DNA of 64,000 nt from Bog-950 sp964631835 (GCA_964631835.1 CAZWAD010000013.1:42470-106469); one strand, 5' to 3'. Shown: positions 43,843-52,990, counted from the first letter of the stretch. Notes: generated by a model not told the origin, from the letters alone. Numbers and translations: made by a program.

Positions 43843-43899
43843 GCCCTCTTTTATATCTTCATTGGTCATTCGTGTAATCCGTGTCTGCATACGTAGAAG

Positions 43900-44865
43900 T
43901 TATTGCCTGATAAACGACCAGAAAGTTTTATACGGATAGGGCTGCTCGGTTCGCGGAAACTCGGTGTTGTTTGCATGGTGGCCATCGTTTACATAATAGC
44001 GCATGTATAATGTATCGTTGGCGGGCATGGCAGCGGTGGGAACCGCAACAATCCATAACTGGTAAGCGCCTATGCTGTAAAACGAAGCGTTGTACTGCCA
44101 GGCGCTGGTAAAATTATCGGCATCGATCGAAATTTTCAGCCGGTTCACCTGCATGGAGCCGAGGGCGGTGCTGTCGTCAGTCACTGTAACTGCCATGTAA
44201 AACACGCTTTTGTTCACCGGTACGATAAACGGATTATAAAACACCCCATCAAGCCGCACCGTATCATATTGTTTGGTAGGCAATACAAAGGGAAACAGCG
44301 AGAAAGTATCGAAGGCGGCATAGTAGCCGATTACCGGCTCGTTGTTGGGCAGCCGCGGAACATTGCCGAACATATCACGCGCTCCGTGCATAATCCAGGC
44401 GGCAATCAGGTTAATACTCGAATCGGGAAGCGGAATACCGATGTTATCCTGGGGCATGCGGTCATCCTGGTTCACAAAACAGCAATTGGTAATCCGTTCA
44501 TACAAAACAGAATTGGTGGTGTCGAAAGGAATAACCCGGTACTTGAAAGAATTTGTGGTGTTGTTTTTAGTGATGGTGGCATATACCAATGTTGAAAACG
44601 AAGACTGAGGAGTTCTGTAATCAGGCTCAAAGTTTCCGTCATGACAGCCGGGCAGGGCGCATTTGCCAAGCAAAACTTTCTTGTGGACGTAAGTAATGGT
44701 CAGTGAGTCAACGGGAATATCGTAACCGGTGGTGTCATCGCGAATAATATCATCATAAGGATTGCGAGGAAGCGGCTCGTCTTTTTTGCAGGATTGAACA
44801 GACCACAGACCACAGACTACAGACCACAGTAAAACACCAATAAGAATTTTATGACGCTGTTTCAT
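43900..44865 (-). CDS. Exported lipoprotein with a cytochrome c-like CALPGCH motif
   Basis: 321 residues. Signal with lipobox SVQSC (Cys26), whose hydrophobic part is encoded by a heptanucleotide tandem repeat (44799-44829). The N-terminal domain has CALPGCHDG at about residue 70, a Cys-x4-Cys-His version of the heme c motif, and ends with MPQDNIGIPLPDSSINLIAAWI, typical of planctomycete-style cytochrome domains (a later Met is available as ligand). The C-terminal half is strand-rich and unassigned. Sits three bases after the DUF1501-like gene in the operon. Heme binding is inferred. Confidence 0.6.
   Translation of the reverse strand: MKQRHKILIGVLLWSVVCGLWSVQSCKKDEPLPRNPYDDIIRDDTTGYDIPVDSLTITYVHKKVLLGKCALPGCHDGNFEPDYRTPQSSFSTLVYATITKNNTTNSFKYRVIPFDTTNSVLYERITNCCFVNQDDRMPQDNIGIPLPDSSINLIAAWIMHGARDMFGNVPRLPNNEPVIGYYAAFDTFSLFPFVLPTKQYDTVRLDGVFYNPFIVPVNKSVFYMAVTVTDDSTALGSMQVNRLKISIDADNFTSAWQYNASFYSIGAYQLWIVAVPTAAMPANDTLYMRYYVNDGHHANNTEFPRTEQPYPYKTFWSFIRQ
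44799..44829. repeat. Heptanucleotide tandem repeat in lipoprotein signal sequence
   Basis: CAGACCA at 44799, 44806 and 44820, with CAGACTA at 44813 and a partial fifth copy. Encodes LWSVVCGLWSVQ in the signal peptide. Copy-number change would shift the frame and switch the lipoprotein off. Confidence 0.82.
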
Positions 44866-44868
44866 CTT

Positions 44869-46149
44869 TCAATTAAATGCTTCGGTTAAAACCCTTCCGT
44901 CCAGCAGCCCGGGAGGAATATCAGAATGAAATCCGAGTATGTTGGCAATGGTGGGAACCACATCCACACTTTCGCCTTTAGGAGTAGTAAACACCTGGTT
45001 TTGCTTCACCACACCCGGAGGTCCTGCAATGAGGCAGAATATTTCGCGGCTCATCTGGTCGTTGTTGTGGTCAATGGCATACCTGCCGTAGGCGTCAATC
45101 ACGCTGTTGGGCAACTGGTTCCTTCCGTGTTCGGGGGCTACAATCAGTACGGTATCATTTGCCATTTCCGGAATTAACTGAATCGCTTCCCACAGTTTAT
45201 ACAGCGCAAAGTCAGCCATGCGGATAGCATTTACGTACTTGGTGAAATCGAAATGGCAGATGTCAATATCCTGCATGTTAATTACCATCAGTTCGGGTTT
45301 GAACTCCTGCATGATTTTTATTCCCGCGTAAATATTGACCAGGTCTCCGGTCATGGGCACGCCCCAGTTGGCATTGGTAACTCCGTCATTAATCATTTGA
45401 CGGAGAAAAGTCTGCAGGCGTTCAGCATCAGCGGGAGTGTTTTGAATTCCGGAAGAAGCGCGTACCGTAGAACTTCTGAATTGCCCGTTCATGAATTCCT
45501 TCATCATGTCGCACTTTGCTTTTTCCGAAGAGTTGAGCATCAGCGGATTTCCCAACACGCTGCCTGAGTTAGCAAGCGAAGCAGGCTGAATAGAGTTAGC
45601 CCCATAGTTCGCACCGTATCCATCGTAAAGGCTGAAGTTCAGATATGGATAAGGTCCCAGTGCGTTGCTCACCCACCAGGCGTTAAGCGCGCTCATGGTT
45701 GGCGAGTTGTGCTTGCGGTAGTATTCGAAAATAGTGGGATACTTAGGCGGCTCTTTCAGGCGAATAGCTTCATCGGTGTATTTCCCGGTAATTGCTGTTG
45801 TATGCCCGTTGTAATGACCGGTTGGCCCTGCTGAATAGCGAAACTCTTTGTAAAGGGTTCCGAAATTTTGCAAGCGGGTGGAAGCCAACTGCGGAAGCGA
45901 AGTCATAGCCGAAGCTATATCCGGTGAAATGTTTTCGTTTCCGTTGAGGGTGTTCTTCATCAGGTTGCCTTCCGCTTTGTCCATGCTTTCGAGGTTACGC
46001 ACCCCACCGGCAAACAAACAGAATACAACGTGATTAGCCCTCCGCGAACCGGTAGCGGCAAACAATCTTCCGCTGGGCAGAATGTACGGAACAACAAAAC
46101 TTCCAGCGGCAGCAAGCCCGGCTTTTTTGATAAATGCTTTCCTTTTCAT
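44869..46149 (-). CDS. DUF1501-like Tat-exported alkaline phosphatase-superfamily protein
   Basis: 426 residues. Starts with a long helix KAGLAAAGSFVVPYIL after MKRKAFIK, a likely twin-arginine or Sec signal (KRKAF rather than RR). The body resembles the DUF1501/sulfatase-like fold: FAGGVRNLES, GHYNGHTTAITGKY, NMQDIDICHFDFTKYV and VAPEHGRNQ, with histidines and aspartates that would bind metal in alkaline phosphatase relatives. Catalysis unknown. The operon with lipoproteins of DUF1549-like type mirrors planctomycete pairs. Confidence 0.7.
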   Translation of the reverse strand: MKRKAFIKKAGLAAAGSFVVPYILPSGRLFAATGSRRANHVVFCLFAGGVRNLESMDKAEGNLMKNTLNGNENISPDIASAMTSLPQLASTRLQNFGTLYKEFRYSAGPTGHYNGHTTAITGKYTDEAIRLKEPPKYPTIFEYYRKHNSPTMSALNAWWVSNALGPYPYLNFSLYDGYGANYGANSIQPASLANSGSVLGNPLMLNSSEKAKCDMMKEFMNGQFRSSTVRASSGIQNTPADAERLQTFLRQMINDGVTNANWGVPMTGDLVNIYAGIKIMQEFKPELMVINMQDIDICHFDFTKYVNAIRMADFALYKLWEAIQLIPEMANDTVLIVAPEHGRNQLPNSVIDAYGRYAIDHNNDQMSREIFCLIAGPPGVVKQNQVFTTPKGESVDVVPTIANILGFHSDIPPGLLDGRVLTEAFN

Positions 46150-46160
46150 ACCCCTCCTAA

Positions 46161-46178
46161 CCTCCCCTAAAGGGGAGG
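46161..46178. repeat. CCTCCCCT/AGGGGAGG hairpin in leader
   Basis: Perfect eight-base arms CCTCCCCT and AGGGGAGG with loop AA, preceded by CCCCTCCTAA, between two genes of the operon. Common intergenic hairpin type in Bacteroidota. May attenuate the downstream DUF1501-like gene. Confidence 0.6.
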
Positions 46179-46191
46179 AATTGTTTTGTCG

Positions 46192-46680
46192 TTAATAATA
46201 TCTGTACTCTTCACCCGTCATCATGGAATAGTAAACCATCTTTGGAGTGATGTCGGTGTTCTTTTCAATCAGGTCTTTCATTTTCCAGGCTTCAAACTCG
46301 TTGGGCTTGCGGTTGTAAAACCGCAGGTAAACGCCTTCAACAAACTCAGCGACATCAGCTCGCATGGTAGCATCAGAAACAATTTGCACACCGCTGGGGC
46401 GGTTAATCAGGCTTTTCACAATCATGTCCTCCAGTACATATTTGTCGCCCAGCGATTGGTAGGCAACATCAAGTTTGGTCAGTTCATCGGAAGTAATGTT
46501 TGTGCCGAAGAGGTCATTGTAGGCAATGGAAATAAACTGGGTGGTTGTTTTCAGTGTTTTTTTCTCCGAAGAGTTTTGATACAATTCCTGTTCCTGAACT
46601 TCGTAGATAACCCTTCTCTCCTTGTTGCATGAAGGGAGAAGTATAAAAGCCAAAATCAAAATAGAAAAGTAATGTTTCAT
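46192..46680 (-). CDS. Small lipoprotein, DUF1549-like segment
   Basis: 162 residues with lipobox LLPSC (Cys18). The rest is helical; AEFVEGVYLRFYNRKPNEFEAWKMKDLIE resembles the YLxLLGRxPT core of planctomycete DUF1549 domains and the repeats in the adjacent 46693-47568 gene, so the two may be split relatives of a larger protein. No catalytic motif. Part of the minus-strand operon, 12 bases downstream of that gene. Confidence 0.58.
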   Translation of the reverse strand: MKHYFSILILAFILLPSCNKERRVIYEVQEQELYQNSSEKKTLKTTTQFISIAYNDLFGTNITSDELTKLDVAYQSLGDKYVLEDMIVKSLINRPSGVQIVSDATMRADVAEFVEGVYLRFYNRKPNEFEAWKMKDLIEKNTDITPKMVYYSMMTGEEYRYY

Positions 46681-46692
46681 GTTCGGGTTATT

Positions 46693-47568
46693 TTAGTTCA
46701 CTCCGGCATATTCATTGGACGAAAAAATTTCTTTCTGAAGCGCACCGTAATTATCTCCCGATTTGTAAATGCCGGCATAAAGAGCAATCTCAGCCGGGCT
46801 TGGCTCGCGGAATAAATACTTAGTAAACGCATTGCGCACTTGTCCTTCATAGTAATCATCGGAGTTGAAGAAGATATTCAGGTAGTCGGCCTTTGTTCTT
46901 CCTGTTTGCAGAAAGAGTATGGCATTATTGCCGTCCACCATCGTTTTACCCTGTAACAGCTCCCCATCGCTGGGGTAGCGGAAAAGAAAATTCTGGAAGG
47001 TGGATACCACAAAATTTTCGGTGCCCATGTTTATCTGGTCGTAGAAGTAATTGTCGCTGACGCGTTTCAGCATGCTTCTGTAATTAAGGGTACTGGCATT
47101 CATATCAGCCATTATATCTTCCAGCTTTTCCAGCCGTGCCAACTCGTAATTGATGATAGAATAAAAAGGCGCGTACTGGGGTTGAGTCAAAAAATAATTG
47201 AACTGGTAAATCTGAATGGCAATTTCCAGCGAATCCAAATCAAGCAGGTATTCATGATTGGCAACCACGTACAGGTTTTGCTTGTATTCGGTTTTTGAAA
47301 AAAGGGTTTCGAGGAATTGTTCTCTTCCGCTTTCGGAAAAGTTATCTTGCCGGAGAATGGACATGGCATCACGCTTTTCGTTTCCTAACGGTTCGCGCCC
47401 CAGCAGGTTGATGTAAACCTTATTCAGGTAAATTTCGATGGTGGTGGAGTCTATGGTATGGTCGGGCGGGGGAACGTTATCGCGCACGATTACATCTTCC
47501 GTTTTTGTACATGAAGAAGCAAATGCTATAAGCGAAAGCAGAAGAAAAGGAGTCAGAAAATTTTTCAT
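46693..47568 (-). CDS. Lipoprotein with two DUF1549-like repeats, operon leader
   Basis: 291 residues from ATG 47568 (an earlier GTG is possible). Lipobox FASSC (Cys20). Two similar helical segments, YLNKVYINLLGREPLGNEK near residue 45 and AFTKYLFREPSPAEIALY near residue 260, match the same core motif as the downstream gene. First gene of five on this strand, preceded by a moderate promoter match. The pattern of exported DUF1549-like, DUF1501-like and cytochrome-like proteins suggests joint action on an envelope substrate; that is inference. Confidence 0.62.
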   Translation of the reverse strand: MKNFLTPFLLLSLIAFASSCTKTEDVIVRDNVPPPDHTIDSTTIEIYLNKVYINLLGREPLGNEKRDAMSILRQDNFSESGREQFLETLFSKTEYKQNLYVVANHEYLLDLDSLEIAIQIYQFNYFLTQPQYAPFYSIINYELARLEKLEDIMADMNASTLNYRSMLKRVSDNYFYDQINMGTENFVVSTFQNFLFRYPSDGELLQGKTMVDGNNAILFLQTGRTKADYLNIFFNSDDYYEGQVRNAFTKYLFREPSPAEIALYAGIYKSGDNYGALQKEIFSSNEYAGVN

Positions 47569-47592
47569 CTGAAGTTTTTCCGGCACAGGGGC

Positions 47593-47621
47593 TAAAAGTA
47601 AAAATTTTCTTCTTCGGCAAA
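47593..47621 (-). promoter_or_regulatory. Weak promoter match for the lipoprotein operon
   Basis: Minus-strand TTTG (47621-47618), 17 bases, then TACTTTTA (47600-47593), one off the -7 consensus; spacing slightly short. Confidence 0.3.
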
Positions 47622-47640
47622 TGAGTGTTTATTTAGCGCT

Positions 47641-48582
47641 ATGGATAATGCTTCGCATATAGCACAGCTTGATGCTCTGGTAAAAGTGATTATGCCCGGA
47701 ATATTCGCGTTTGCCGTAATTATCATCCTGCTTGAAGTTTTAATTCTTGTTTTCAGGAAAGTAAAAGTGAGCCACAAAGGCGGAGTGGTGAGCCTGATGT
47801 CCGCGCTCGGTGTTTTTGGGTTGGAAGCTGCGGCTGATTTCGTTTTCTATCTCGGACTTGCTTACTGGCTTTATGAGCACCGGTTATTTGAGCTGGGCTT
47901 CAAATGGTATGTATGGGTTTTTTGTTTTGTGTTGTTCGATTTTATTTTTTACTGGAGCCACCGGCTGCAGCATGAAGTACGTTTTTTCTGGTGCTTCCAT
48001 AGTGTTCATCATACAACCCAGGAAATGCGGCTGGCTACTGCCGTGCGCGGACCTGTTTACGAGTTTTTGATGACCCCCTGGTTTTTTACCTGGATGTGCG
48101 TACTCGGTATTCATCCGCTCATGTTTATTACTGTAAGAACTTTTTCCCGCATCTGGGGAATTTTTGAACATGTTCATGAATCCTTTGTTGGCTATCATCC
48201 CTGGCTGAATAAAATTTTTATTACGCCCGATGTTCACCGGGTTCATCACGGAAGAAACTACAGGTACCTTGATATGAACTATTCCGAAATTCTTTCTATC
48301 TGGGACAGAATGTTCGGAACGTACACCGAGTACAGCGAAAAACCCGATTATGGAATCCTGAAAAAAATAAACCCCGACAACTTCTGGGAAGTTCAGTTCC
48401 ACGCCTGGCTCGATTTGTGGAAAGACCTGAAAGAAACAAGGGGCTGGAAAAACAAAATCAAACTGCTCATTATGCCGCCCGGCTGGTATCCGGATGGGAG
48501 AGATTTCAGGGCAAAGACATTGAGAAAATCAGCACAGGGAAACCCAGCTACTGTTCTTCCAGCAGTTTCTTCAGCTTATTAA
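47641..48582 (+). CDS. Fatty acid hydroxylase / sterol desaturase family protein
   Basis: 313 residues, integral membrane with four or so helices. Histidine motifs of the di-iron fatty acid hydroxylase family: HRLQH, HSVHHTTQE and DVHRVHHG. In Bacteroidota such enzymes hydroxylate fatty acyl or sphingoid chains, or act on hopanoids or carotenoids; sterol synthesis is not implied. Its C-terminus overlaps the convergent patatin-like gene by 35 bases. Confidence 0.82.
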   Translation: MDNASHIAQLDALVKVIMPGIFAFAVIIILLEVLILVFRKVKVSHKGGVVSLMSALGVFGLEAAADFVFYLGLAYWLYEHRLFELGFKWYVWVFCFVLFDFIFYWSHRLQHEVRFFWCFHSVHHTTQEMRLATAVRGPVYEFLMTPWFFTWMCVLGIHPLMFITVRTFSRIWGIFEHVHESFVGYHPWLNKIFITPDVHRVHHGRNYRYLDMNYSEILSIWDRMFGTYTEYSEKPDYGILKKINPDNFWEVQFHAWLDLWKDLKETRGWKNKIKLLIMPPGWYPDGRDFRAKTLRKSAQGNPATVLPAVSSAY

Positions 48583-50788
48583 AGGCTGCTACATTGTTTG
48601 CGCGTTTTAGCGAACGTAGAATATCATCTCTGTCACGAGTACTTGCGTGCATGCTCATAGCAGCTTTGTCATCTTTCTTTTCGCTGGTGTATTCAAACAA
48701 AACAAATTTCAATTTGCCGCTCAATTCTTCATCCATGTAATTCAGTTTTTGGTCGGTGAGAAAATCCTGCATGTTTTCCATGTTTGTGTAAACTGTTCCC
48801 AAAGGGTCGAGCATCCGTGAGAATAGGGTTTTCCGTTTCTTTTCTTCAGGTTCTTCCTGCTTGGGGGTATCTCGAATTTGAATCACCACTACTTCGCTAA
48901 CATTTTGATTAATCCAGTCTTTAAATGTTTGCAAAAAACGGAAGGTGGTTTCCACACCGGTGTTGTCCAATGCCCCGCCATCCATCACGTAAGTTGGAGG
49001 TTCGCTCGGCAATACCGGGTTGGGAAGTATGAACGGGAAAGTAGCATCCATCCTCATGGCGGAGGTAACCAAAAGATTACTTCCGTTCTGTTCCTCAAAA
49101 AATTTACAGAAATCAATGCCGTCAATTTCCAATTGATTATCTACGGCATTTTTTCCGTACGGACGCATCAGGAAGGAAACGGGTTGCGAACTGATAAAAT
49201 ACCTGCGCGAATCATTCATAATTGTGGTATGATAAATGACTACCGGCACCTTGGCTAAGTATTCAGCATACTTGTAGTCGGCAATTGTTTTTTCAAACCG
49301 GACTCCTGTATTGTGGCAATAGAATTTCTCGAAAATGTAGCCGCGGTCTTTATGATAAGTATAATCGCCCAGCTTAAACCGGTGAAACGGAAACAGTGCA
49401 TCGTTACTCAAAATGGAAAGGGCAATCGGATTGAGCAGATCTTTAGAAATATTTGTTACAAACATCGAATCCTGCATATTGACATCAAACCCGCCTTTTT
49501 TTCTCAGAAACATTTCACGCAGGTAAGTAATGGCAAACATTCCGCCCGATGCACCTGAAACCATAAAAGTTCTGTCCCACAGCATTCCGTTGGCTATTTT
49601 ATCGCATTGTTGTAAAACCGATGTGACAAATACACCGGCTCTCACCCCACCCCCGCTTACATTTATGAAGATGAGCTTTTGTTTCCGGGAAGGATTAATC
49701 TCATCAGTATTTTTATTTTTCCAGTTATTGAGAATCTGTAAAAAATGTTTTTTGTCTTTATCAATGTTTTCATCTGATGAAAGCTCTCTGAATTTTTCAA
49801 GATTATAAGAAGCTTTGGCTGTTTCATAATCCAAACCGTAAACACGGCTTTGAGAGCCAAGTATGTCGTATTTCGTTAGTTGATTGGCGGCAATCAGGAA
49901 AACAATAAGCGCTGCAGAGCCCCATGAACCCGTCCAGTACAAAAACAAACCAGACAAAGACATAAGCACACACAAAAACAACGAGCCGCTGGCAGCAATG
50001 GGAATCTGGAAGAAACGGTTTTCAATAAAAAAGCCACTTAACATTAATATAGCAAGTGCAACTATGGACGCTATGAATGCATTCCAGTGGTGATTGCGGA
50101 AAACAAGCTGGTGTAATTTGGGGTCGTAATGTTCAACGGTTCGTGTGTGACGTATGTTGAATTTATTTGTAACATAGTAATCCACACGGTTGATGTGCTG
50201 CATTTCAAGCGTATCGCTGAACACCACCTTGCGTACCGCTTTTTTTCTTCGAATTCTTTCTTTGTTTTCCTGAAGTACCGAGCCGGTATTTTTATTGGTG
50301 AAATTGAAATAGATACCCGTAATCAGAATAACTAGCGCCACACCAGCAATTAATCCAAAGATATCAAGTGAAAGCTCAAAAAAGGTTTGGTACTCATAAT
50401 TGATTTGGTAGAGAATAATGCTGACGATGTAGGCAATGAAGAAAATAAGCGGGATGACGGAGTTGTTGATGATGAACATGCCCAGCGGATATTGCAAACT
50501 GGCCATGAAGGGAAACCGGTGACTGCTGAGAATGTACACTACTACGTTCCATGTAATGAACAGCGCACCCAGCCCCATGCCCACGATGGCAAAGCTCAGA
50601 TAACCTACGTTTCCTAAATATTCCGGGTCGAGAAAAACTGCCGGTGCGCCAACATGAGAGCCAAATCTTCCAATGGCAATAGCAAAAAGTAAAATCCAGG
50701 CCAGCAGCAAAAACTGGTGACGTTTAAACGACAGAAGAAGTAACTGAAAGGGAAACGAATAGTAAAGGTCTTTTAGAAATACAAGCAT
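48548..50788 (-). CDS. Membrane-bound patatin-like phospholipase
   Basis: 746 residues. About eight transmembrane segments in the first 330 residues precede a patatin-like domain: oxyanion loop SGGGVRAG, nucleophile Ser in VSGASGGMF, and the dyad aspartate in VMDGGALDNTG. Probably an inner-membrane acyl hydrolase with a cytoplasmic catalytic domain. Membrane-anchored patatins of this size are found in Bacteroidota; the lipid substrate is unknown. Stands between a fatty acid hydroxylase gene and an exported protein. Confidence 0.83.
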   Translation of the reverse strand: MLVFLKDLYYSFPFQLLLLSFKRHQFLLLAWILLFAIAIGRFGSHVGAPAVFLDPEYLGNVGYLSFAIVGMGLGALFITWNVVVYILSSHRFPFMASLQYPLGMFIINNSVIPLIFFIAYIVSIILYQINYEYQTFFELSLDIFGLIAGVALVILITGIYFNFTNKNTGSVLQENKERIRRKKAVRKVVFSDTLEMQHINRVDYYVTNKFNIRHTRTVEHYDPKLHQLVFRNHHWNAFIASIVALAILMLSGFFIENRFFQIPIAASGSLFLCVLMSLSGLFLYWTGSWGSAALIVFLIAANQLTKYDILGSQSRVYGLDYETAKASYNLEKFRELSSDENIDKDKKHFLQILNNWKNKNTDEINPSRKQKLIFINVSGGGVRAGVFVTSVLQQCDKIANGMLWDRTFMVSGASGGMFAITYLREMFLRKKGGFDVNMQDSMFVTNISKDLLNPIALSILSNDALFPFHRFKLGDYTYHKDRGYIFEKFYCHNTGVRFEKTIADYKYAEYLAKVPVVIYHTTIMNDSRRYFISSQPVSFLMRPYGKNAVDNQLEIDGIDFCKFFEEQNGSNLLVTSAMRMDATFPFILPNPVLPSEPPTYVMDGGALDNTGVETTFRFLQTFKDWINQNVSEVVVIQIRDTPKQEEPEEKKRKTLFSRMLDPLGTVYTNMENMQDFLTDQKLNYMDEELSGKLKFVLFEYTSEKKDDKAAMSMHASTRDRDDILRSLKRANNVAAFNKLKKLLEEQ

Positions 50789-50883
50789 TTTAAAAACTGC
50801 CTTTGCAAGAAAGAGAAAAGAAGCAAACGAAAGGTTGCACTAATCAACCTGCCATGAAAATCTTGTGTAAAGGAATGTACAAA

Positions 50884-51486
50884 TTAGGGATTTTTGATTT
50901 CAGCAAGCTGAATCTTCCACCCCAAATCCATCCGGTAAATAAGCGGGAAGCGAGCTGATTCCAAAACTACCACCGTGTATTTTATTTCACTGCCGCCCAG
51001 CAATTCCCAACCCGGAATGCTTACAAAGTTTCCATTAACCACAAAACCCACATCACTAATTGTATTACTCATTACTGTTGCGGTATCTTCCGCACCATTT
51101 ATTTTGATACTTGTTTGGGTAGTGGCCTCCACATCGCTTACAATTTTCTTACTTACAAAAACAGAAGTCTCTTTTTCCAGTTTCGATTCCCCTCCGTTAA
51201 AGTAGTTGAACAGTGCGTCAGCTTTTGAAACCGCACTGGTGCTCATGGTTACGCTCCCTGTTTTGTTTACCGGCTCGCTCATTTTCCAGTCAAATGCAAT
51301 TTCGTCACCTATTTTTTTGATAGTGACTATGAATTGATACTTCTTGTCGCTCATGGTTACATCATAGGTAAGTACTGCACCCGGTTTCATAGCTTGTTCG
51401 AAAAGTTCAAGGTCTGAAAGGTCTTGAGATAATGAAAAATGAAAAATGAAAAATGAAAAATAAAGAGAGAATATTGTTCTTTTCAT
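50884..51486 (-). CDS. Exported protein, unknown, with a repeat-encoded signal peptide
   Basis: 200 residues with a phenylalanine-rich signal peptide (SLYFSFFIFHFSLSQ) encoded largely by four copies of GAAAAAT (read on the plus strand, 51434-51461). Mature part is beta-rich without motifs recognised (EIAFDWKMSEPVNKTGSVTM; GFVVNGNFVSIPGWELL). A DUF3108-like fold is possible. A change in repeat number would break the frame immediately after the start codon, so expression may be phase-variable. Confidence 0.6.
   Translation of the reverse strand: MKRTIFSLYFSFFIFHFSLSQDLSDLELFEQAMKPGAVLTYDVTMSDKKYQFIVTIKKIGDEIAFDWKMSEPVNKTGSVTMSTSAVSKADALFNYFNGGESKLEKETSVFVSKKIVSDVEATTQTSIKINGAEDTATVMSNTISDVGFVVNGNFVSIPGWELLGGSEIKYTVVVLESARFPLIYRMDLGWKIQLAEIKNP
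51434..51461. repeat. Heptanucleotide repeat (GAAAAAT)4 in signal peptide
   Basis: Four exact seven-base copies at 51434, 51441, 51448 and 51455, encoding FSFFIFHF on the minus strand. Confidence 0.92.
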
Positions 51487-51502
51487 ACGGGAAAAATTTT
51501 GT

Positions 51503-52990
51503 TTATGGTTGAGTTTCTACTGCTCCTATATCGTTTACTCTAACACCCCCGATATTTTGACGTTGGCGGTCATAAATATCTAATGACAAGCCAGCAGGGC
51601 AAAAATCAATCAGCGAAGAAAAATAGCCAGTGCTGTCACTTGGGGTAAAATCGCCTTGAGTAGGGTTTATAAACCGTGGTTCTTCATTAAACATAATATG
51701 GTTGGTATCACTGGCAAAAAGGTTAAAGGTATCTATCCGCGTTTTTACATTTGAATAATGAAACCGGTTTTGAAAGTTTGTGAAATTCAAACCATCAAAG
51801 TTGTTGAACGAAATTTCATTTTGCAGGCTTCCATAAATAACGCAGTTGGTAAAAGAGCTTTCGAGTGGTTCCGTAGCCAGTATGCTTATTCCATTTGATA
51901 CAAGGTTGCTCAGCAATAAAACTTCCTTTTCATGGCTTACAAACCGCGAACCGGAGTTATACATTGTGCAATGAGTAAAGGAGTACTCGCCACCTAAACC
52001 GAATTTAATCAGATTATCACCACTCACATAAAACAGAGAATTCTCAGCAGTAATTTTTGCATTGAATCCATACACGGCATTATTCTGGCTATTTTTTACA
52101 ATTGTGTTTTGAATCTGAACAAATGGCCGTCCTGCGGTGCCCGTATAACTGGAAATATTTGTACTCAATCCCGCACCAGCATAAATACCATACGATGATT
52201 CGTTCACTACACAATGGTTAAAAAGCCCCTGTGGTACGTTGATATTGTTGCTATCGCGCAGAAAAACAATACCGAACCACTGACCGGGTTTGTCCTCATA
52301 ATACCTTTCGAGGCGCGCTCCCTGAAATACGATTGAATCAGCCCATGTGTTTGCATTGGCAAATAAATTTCCTTGCACAAAAATTGCTGAGTTGCCTGCA
52401 AAAAAAACTTTGCAACCAGCTCTAATATTCAAGGTGGCATCTTTGCCCACCAGTACACCGGGCACTGAATCATGACCGATAACCACATGCGGCAAATCGC
52501 TGCTCCAATTCACGATACCGGTTTTAATTTCTTCGCCATAATGAAAGTGCGCATTCTGACCGAATGCCTGCAGATGAACTGTTGAAGTATTTCCGTTATT
52601 CGTAAAAACCACATCATCAATAATTACAAATGGCGTGGAAGCGTCATTAGGATTTACAGTTACTTCCACAAAAACATAAATGGAATCTTTAGCGGGTATT
52701 TCAATGTCAGTAAAGTGGTCACCGGAAATTCCATCCACATTAATGCGGAACTGACTACCTACCAAGTGCATCAGCCGGATGTCTGATATTCTTATGGCTT
52801 TTTTATCCTTATTAAATACCTTAAAATATTTAGTTGTTGAGCCGAGAGAAGTAAAAACCGTATCAAATGTCAGAGTATCTCTGCTGAAAGATAAATTTCC
52901 GTTTCCGAACTGCTCCTTTTTACAATTGCCAAGAAAAAGCACAATAACCGGAACACTGAAAACAATAAAAAGACGAAAGATTTTTTTCAC
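51503..52990 (-). CDS. Lipoprotein with right-handed parallel beta-helix
   Basis: 495 residues from a GTG start. Lipobox FLGNC (Cys23). An N-terminal ~130-residue Ig-like region (ADSIYVFVEVTVNPND) leads into a parallel beta-helix: short strands with turn positions such as ALNIRAGCKVFF, HCVVNESSYGIYAG, NTIVKNSQNNAVYG, NSLFYVSGDNL, NCVIYGSLQNE. Such folds bind or cleave surface polysaccharides; no catalytic cluster is obvious. Ends with DIGAVE, the customary end of the family. Confidence 0.75.
   Translation of the reverse strand: MKKIFRLFIVFSVPVIVLFLGNCKKEQFGNGNLSFSRDTLTFDTVFTSLGSTTKYFKVFNKDKKAIRISDIRLMHLVGSQFRINVDGISGDHFTDIEIPAKDSIYVFVEVTVNPNDASTPFVIIDDVVFTNNGNTSTVHLQAFGQNAHFHYGEEIKTGIVNWSSDLPHVVIGHDSVPGVLVGKDATLNIRAGCKVFFAGNSAIFVQGNLFANANTWADSIVFQGARLERYYEDKPGQWFGIVFLRDSNNINVPQGLFNHCVVNESSYGIYAGAGLSTNISSYTGTAGRPFVQIQNTIVKNSQNNAVYGFNAKITAENSLFYVSGDNLIKFGLGGEYSFTHCTMYNSGSRFVSHEKEVLLLSNLVSNGISILATEPLESSFTNCVIYGSLQNEISFNNFDGLNFTNFQNRFHYSNVKTRIDTFNLFASDTNHIMFNEEPRFINPTQGDFTPSDSTGYFSSLIDFCPAGLSLDIYDRQRQNIGGVRVNDIGAVETQP

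Noticed and set aside
43759..43890. 44-residue N-terminal extension of the Ig-like lipoprotein
   Set aside because: It is the translation of a palindromic intergenic repeat, and would bury the lipoprotein signal.
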